NCBI GenBank assembly: GCA_020632595.1
Contig: JACKFF010000012.1
Span: 1 to 64,000 of the forward strand
DNA from: Nitrospiraceae bacterium
GTDB lineage: Bacteria > Nitrospirota > Nitrospiria > Nitrospirales > UBA8639
Length of the DNA: 64,000 nucleotides
Direction of reading: 5' to 3'
Of the stretch, positions 59,954 through 64,000 are shown piece by piece. The translations under genes were made by a program, and so were the position numbers. A model generated the notes under the pieces. The model worked only from the letters and a program-made list of their open reading frames with translations. It did no database searches and had not been told where the DNA came from. The stretch's first letter is position 1; every line of letters begins with the position of its first letter.

Positions 59954-62740
59954 ATGTCATCTTCACAGTTGGAAAAAACGTACAATCCTAATGAAGTCGA
60001 GCAGCGATGGGGTTCCTATTGGATGGAGCACCAACTCTTTCAGCCTGACCTCGGCAACCGATCCACATCATTTTGCCTGGTCATTCCTCCGCCCAATGTC
60101 ACGGGGTCACTCCACATCGGCCATGCTCTCAATACGACCATCCAGGACATTATCGTTCGATGGCGACGCATGCAGGGACTCAAGACTCTTTGGGTGCCCG
60201 GGACGGACCATGCGGGGATTGCGACCCAAAATGTCGTCGAGCGACAACTCGCACAGGAAGGTCAGTCACGAGAAGATCTCGGGCGCTCAGCCTTCATCGA
60301 GCGGATCTGGAAGTGGAGACACCAATCGGGAGATACTATTATCGAACAATTAAAACAATTAGGAGCATCCTGCGATTGGTCTCGTCTCCGGTTTACCATG
60401 GACGAAGGACTTTCGCGGGCAGTTCGAGAGGTGTTTGTTCGTCTGTACGAGGAAGGCCTTATTTACCGAGGGGAACGTTTAATAAATTGGTGCCCGCGCT
60501 GCCTGACAGCCCTGTCTGACATTGAAGTCGAGCACGAACCAATCACAGGAAAGCTTTATCACATTCAGTATTTCCTCGCTGACGATCCAACACAATTCCT
60601 CATGGTGGCTACGACCAGACCAGAGACTATTCTTGGAGACACCGCAGTGGCTGTCCACCCTGAGGATCCTCGCTATCAACAGTACATTGGCAAAGAAGTT
60701 CGCGTCCCATTGACGACACGAACCATTCCCATTTTAGCTGATCCGATATTAGTTGACCGGGAATTTGGAACCGGAGCCGTCAAAATTACCCCTGCGCATG
60801 ACTTTAATGACTTTGAAGCAGGCCAGCGACACGATCTTCCACGCCTGGCGATATTCGATTTTCAAGCTCGAATGAGCCCAACAGGACTTCAAGAAGCTCA
60901 AGCAGACTCCAGACTTCGAAGCATCCTCAACCTCAAGCCAGCTCAGGAAGCCCGCACCATGGTGATAGAAGCCCTGGAGAAGGACGAACTTCTCTTAAAG
61001 GTAGAAGATCACGCCATGGCCATCGGGAAATGTTATCGATGCAAAACCGTTGTCGAACCCTATCTTTCACCACAATGGTTCGTCAAAATCCAACCGTTGG
61101 CAACTCCTGCCATACAAGCGGTTGAAGCCGGACACATTCGAATTATTCCCGATGGATGGAAAAACAATTATCTGGGCTGGATGCGCCAGATTAAAGATTG
61201 GTGCATTTCTCGCCAAATCTGGTGGGGACATCAAATCCCTGCCTGGTACTGTCGAACCTGCAACAAGGACAGGATACTCAAAACTAGCCAGGTGGGCGAA
61301 GTCCCTGAGGATAAAGGCATTTCTTCCGACCAGCTCACAATGAGCTGCTTTATCGCCCCAGACGCACACCCCATCGTCTCGAGAACTCCCCCACAATCCT
61401 GTCCAACATGCGGCGGGACGAGCCTTTTTCAAGACCCTGATGTATTAGACACCTGGTTCTCATCGGCCCTATGGCCATTTTCTACCCTAGGGTGGCCAGA
61501 AAACACAGAAGACTTTAAATCATTTTACCCAACAGGAACTCTAGTCACCGGACTGGATATTCTCTTTTTTTGGGTTGCCAGAATGATCATGATGGGCCTG
61601 AAATTTACGGGGCAGGTCCCATTCCGCGATGTATACATCCATGCCCTGGTTCGAGACGCCGAGGGTCAAAAGATGAGCAAATCCAAAGGAAATGTGATTG
61701 ATCCCCTAACCAAAATGCGACAATATGGAACGGATGCCCTGCGGTTTACCCTGGCCTCAATGGCCTCTCCTGGCCGGGACATTAAACTAGCCGAGGAACG
61801 CATTGAAGGGTATCGAAATTTTGTCACAAAGCTCTGGAATGCCGCACGCTTTATTCATCTCTATGCGGACGGACCGCGGACATCACTCGCAGCAGAATTC
61901 CGACCTTTTCCAGATCGATGGATTCTCAGCCGACTGAACCATACGATCCGTGAAGTGAGCCAAGCTTTTGAAGACTATCGCTTTGACCAAGCCGCCTCTG
62001 CTCTCTATCAATTCATATGGCATGAATATTGTGATTGGTTCATAGAACTCGCCAAGCCCTGCCTCCAACAGGAAAACCATCCTGATGCCCCTGCCACCCG
62101 TCAGACACTTTTAGAATCATTTGAAATCATCCAACGGCTGTTACACCCCGTAATGCCATTTATTACGGAAGAAATATGGCAATCCTTCCCGCACGAAGGG
62201 CCATCAATCATGACGCAGCCCTATCCCACTGAAAAGCCGGAATGGTTCAATGCTGAAGCCGAACAGGCTTTTTTACTTCTCCAGGCGTTTGTCAACACGG
62301 CGAGAACTGGGCGAGCCTTCCTGAATATTTCCTCCGCTCAAACCCCTTCGATCTATGGAGCGAGCACCCAGGTCAATGACACGGCCCTTCTGACCTTTCT
62401 TGCGCCCTATATTGAGTCAATTCTACGCTCATCGGTCATCACAGACCAGGGCATCCCATCTCTCCGTACATTACAATTGCCTTCTGGTCATTTCAGCACT
62501 ATTGGTATCCCCGTTCCCAATGAGATTGACCTCCATGAAGTGGTTAAAAAAATTCAGAAACAAATTGGAGAAAAAGAAAAAGAAGTGCAGCGCCTAGGCA
62601 GTCGGTTATCCTCTCCGGAATTCAGGGAGAAAGCGGATCCTTCCGTAATCCAGGAATCAGAAGACCGCCGTACCAAGCTGATCGATGAGTTGGGAATTCT
62701 GAACATGACCGAACAACAACTGGTTTCCATGACGACCTGA
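59954..62740 (+). CDS. valS: Valyl-tRNA synthetase
   Basis: A 928-residue class Ia synthetase. The HIGH motif is in PPNVTGSLHIGHALNTTIQD. KMSKSKGNVIDPLTKMRQY carries the KMSKS motif. The editing domain (about 200-400) has TTRPETILGDTAVAVHPEDP. Zinc-like cysteines occur in AWYCRTCNKDRI and CPTCGG. The anticodon-binding domain includes HEYCDWFIELAK, and the C-terminal coiled coil (EKEKEVQRLGSRL) ends the protein as in other ValRS. It charges tRNA-Val in the cytosol. Its stop overlaps the nadC start by one base (TGATG), so the genes are translationally coupled. Confidence 0.97.
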   Translation: MSSSQLEKTYNPNEVEQRWGSYWMEHQLFQPDLGNRSTSFCLVIPPPNVTGSLHIGHALNTTIQDIIVRWRRMQGLKTLWVPGTDHAGIATQNVVERQLAQEGQSREDLGRSAFIERIWKWRHQSGDTIIEQLKQLGASCDWSRLRFTMDEGLSRAVREVFVRLYEEGLIYRGERLINWCPRCLTALSDIEVEHEPITGKLYHIQYFLADDPTQFLMVATTRPETILGDTAVAVHPEDPRYQQYIGKEVRVPLTTRTIPILADPILVDREFGTGAVKITPAHDFNDFEAGQRHDLPRLAIFDFQARMSPTGLQEAQADSRLRSILNLKPAQEARTMVIEALEKDELLLKVEDHAMAIGKCYRCKTVVEPYLSPQWFVKIQPLATPAIQAVEAGHIRIIPDGWKNNYLGWMRQIKDWCISRQIWWGHQIPAWYCRTCNKDRILKTSQVGEVPEDKGISSDQLTMSCFIAPDAHPIVSRTPPQSCPTCGGTSLFQDPDVLDTWFSSALWPFSTLGWPENTEDFKSFYPTGTLVTGLDILFFWVARMIMMGLKFTGQVPFRDVYIHALVRDAEGQKMSKSKGNVIDPLTKMRQYGTDALRFTLASMASPGRDIKLAEERIEGYRNFVTKLWNAARFIHLYADGPRTSLAAEFRPFPDRWILSRLNHTIREVSQAFEDYRFDQAASALYQFIWHEYCDWFIELAKPCLQQENHPDAPATRQTLLESFEIIQRLLHPVMPFITEEIWQSFPHEGPSIMTQPYPTEKPEWFNAEAEQAFLLLQAFVNTARTGRAFLNISSAQTPSIYGASTQVNDTALLTFLAPYIESILRSSVITDQGIPSLRTLQLPSGHFSTIGIPVPNEIDLHEVVKKIQKQIGEKEKEVQRLGSRLSSPEFREKADPSVIQESEDRRTKLIDELGILNMTEQQLVSMTT

Positions 62741-63654
62741 TGGGTGTGCCTTCTCCCGACTTTCCTGCTTCCCTTTTCTCCATGCGGCGCATAATCAGCG
62801 CTGCACTGGAAGAAGATCTTGCCTACGGAGACCTGACTTCAACCCTTCTCATTCCACCGAATTTATTAGCTCGCGCCAACATCATCGCGAAAGGCCACAT
62901 GATTGTGGCTGGCGTGGCCATTGCCAGGGAGGTGTTTCAAACTGTCGATTCAACCATTGAACTGACCACTCATGCTGGCGATGGAACCATAGTGCGCCCG
63001 TCAACCACTATCCTGAGCATGAAAGGAAAGGCACAATCGCTCCTTCAAGGCGAACGTATCGCCCTGAATTTTCTCCAACGGCTTTCGGGGATCAGCACGC
63101 TCACCCATCAGTTCTGCGAGGCTGTCCGTGATTATCCAGTCAATTTAGTGGACACACGGAAAACAACACCGGGACTCCGGGCCTTAGAAAAATGGGCCGT
63201 TCGCCTTGGCGGGGGCAAAAATCATCGCTTCTCACTTCATGATGGCATTCTCATTAAAGATAATCACTTGATGGTGATGGCATCCCAACGGTTAAACATT
63301 ACCCAGACTTGCCTATTGGCCAGACAACATGCCCCGCATGGCCTTCGAATTTGCGTGGAAGTCGAAACAATGGCGCAGGTCCGACAGGCCTTGAAGGGAA
63401 AGGCCGATGTCCTTTTATTAGATAACATGACCCCCGATCATGTCAGACAGGCCATAGACATCATCAAAAAGCAGGCCTTAGTGGAAGTATCAGGGGGCAT
63501 GACCTTGGAGAATGTTCGAGATATGGCAGCAGCGGGACCGGATTTCATTTCGATTGGGGCACTCACACATTCCGCCCCATCCATGGACCTTTCCATGGAG
63601 ATCGTTCCTCTCCGAACAAAAAGACGTCCTCAAAAGCGCGGACCACGAACCTGA
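62740..63654 (+). CDS. nadC: Nicotinate-nucleotide pyrophosphorylase (carboxylating)
   Basis: A 304-residue quinolinate phosphoribosyltransferase. It converts quinolinate and PRPP to nicotinate mononucleotide in de novo NAD synthesis. Motifs: ALEEDLAYGDLTSTLL near the N-terminus, GERIALNFLQRLSGISTLTH, VDTRKTTPGLRALEKWAVRL with active-site Arg and Lys, GGGKNHRFSLHDGILIKDNH, CVEVETMAQVRQALKGKADV, LLLDNMTPDHVRQAI, and VEVSGGMTLENVRDMAA. The start ATG 62740 overlaps the valS stop; ATG 62782 is an alternative that removes a non-conserved lead. The C-terminal tail is basic (RTKRRPQKRGPRT). birA follows 26 bp downstream, a common order. Confidence 0.96.
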   Translation: MGVPSPDFPASLFSMRRIISAALEEDLAYGDLTSTLLIPPNLLARANIIAKGHMIVAGVAIAREVFQTVDSTIELTTHAGDGTIVRPSTTILSMKGKAQSLLQGERIALNFLQRLSGISTLTHQFCEAVRDYPVNLVDTRKTTPGLRALEKWAVRLGGGKNHRFSLHDGILIKDNHLMVMASQRLNITQTCLLARQHAPHGLRICVEVETMAQVRQALKGKADVLLLDNMTPDHVRQAIDIIKKQALVEVSGGMTLENVRDMAAAGPDFISIGALTHSAPSMDLSMEIVPLRTKRRPQKRGPRT

Positions 63655-63680
63655 TTTTACTCTAACCCCCTGACTAATCA

Positions 63681-64000
63681 GTGGTATCTTCCACTAAACT
63701 AGCCGGACTTCTCCCCTCAAAAAAGTTTGGCGAGACCCTTTATATTTTCGAAGAATTAGCCTCAACCAATGCATTTGCCATGGAAAAAGCAAAAAACCAA
63801 GCACTTTCTGGAACCGTTATTCTGGCCGACAGACAAACCGCGGGACGAGGTCGATTAGATCGTTTTTGGTTTTCCCCGGGCAAGTCCAATATTTACGGAT
63901 CTCTCCTTTTTGTTCAAGAGACCCCCATTCAATATTTAGGATGGGTTCCTCTGATGGCCGGAGTGGCCATTGCCCAGGCAATCGAACAACAAGCATCTAT
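63681..64000 (+). CDS. birA: Biotin-[acetyl-CoA-carboxylase] ligase, 3' end outside the window
   Basis: From GTG 63681 the reading is open to the window edge and gives 106 residues of the BirA catalytic domain: YIFEELASTNAFAMEKAKNQ, VILADRQTAGRGRLDRFWFS with the GRGR biotinyl-AMP loop, and SPGKSNIYGSLLF. No N-terminal HTH repressor domain precedes it: the protein starts almost directly at the catalytic domain, so it is a group I ligase without repressor function. It attaches biotin to the biotin carboxyl carrier protein. The GTG has no good ribosome site and a TAA lies two codons upstream of it, which sets the limit of the start. It is likely co-transcribed with nadC. Confidence 0.9.
   Translation, partial: MVSSTKLAGLLPSKKFGETLYIFEELASTNAFAMEKAKNQALSGTVILADRQTAGRGRLDRFWFSPGKSNIYGSLLFVQETPIQYLGWVPLMAGVAIAQAIEQQAS

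Overview
The window looks like a chromosomal segment of a free-living, diderm, chemolithotroph-like bacterium. The best guess is the phylum Nitrospirota, for example Nitrospira. This is inferred from overall gene style: large PAS hybrid kinases, paired B12-type radical SAM proteins, a cobalamin-dependent MetH, lipoproteins and an OmpA-type protein, a TonB receptor, and a short interspersed palindromic repeat whose style I associate with Nitrospira. No nitrite oxidoreductase or rRNA gene is present to prove it. No tRNA, rRNA or CRISPR array was recognised.

Layout. Positions 1-2770 are a graveyard of small genes. They include a toxin-antitoxin pair killed by a nonsense codon and a frameshift, an intact HigA with a 5'-shortened HigB, a frameshifted small hypothetical gene, and a YbaK-type deacylase with an early TAA. 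The first three units share one orientation and are flanked by attC-like core heptamers, so this may be a decayed integron cassette array. From 2995 to 8303 come a CBS protein, a 123-bp palindromic (MITE-like) element, and a three-gene unit (STAS protein, small secreted protein, two-TM membrane protein). That unit sits beside a membrane-anchored sigma-54 activator, with a candidate -24/-12 promoter and a perfect inverted repeat between them. From 8576 to 11635 an acyl-CoA dehydrogenase and an enoyl-CoA hydratase are divergent across an AT-rich regulatory gap.

From 12074 to 19697 there are small regulatory and envelope genes (J-domain protein, glycosyltransferase-like protein, TPR lipoprotein, FNR-type reductase, FlgM-like anti-sigma factor, PilZ protein) and a DAHP synthase. 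From 19914 to 20829 a Fur-family repressor is coupled to a MerC-like membrane protein. Its promoter carries two TTGCAAT repeats 11 bp apart. The same tandem repeat recurs at 31119, upstream of a small secreted protein, a TonB receptor and a TonB-C protein, which suggests one metal regulon. Between them lie an OmpA/Pal lipoprotein, a complete IS256-family element with a 7-bp target duplication, an Flp pilin and a large hybrid kinase.

From 31381 to 34600 there is a mix of small enzymes (aspartic protease, GGCT-like, 2Fe-2S ferredoxin, MoaB, PhzF). From 34698 to 40520 lies a radical-SAM island: one canonical radical SAM protein, two paralogous B12-type proteins with an unusual CX4CX2C motif, and a J-like protein without HPD. 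MetH follows, then two secreted or membrane proteins with BamE-like motifs, a heme-oxygenase-fold protein, an IS3 relic, MutY with its NUDIX partner as a separate overlapping gene, and a PhcB-like methyltransferase facing two sensor kinases. The right end is a HAD hydrolase, a 36-residue basic protein, and the valS-nadC-birA cluster, with birA running off the edge.
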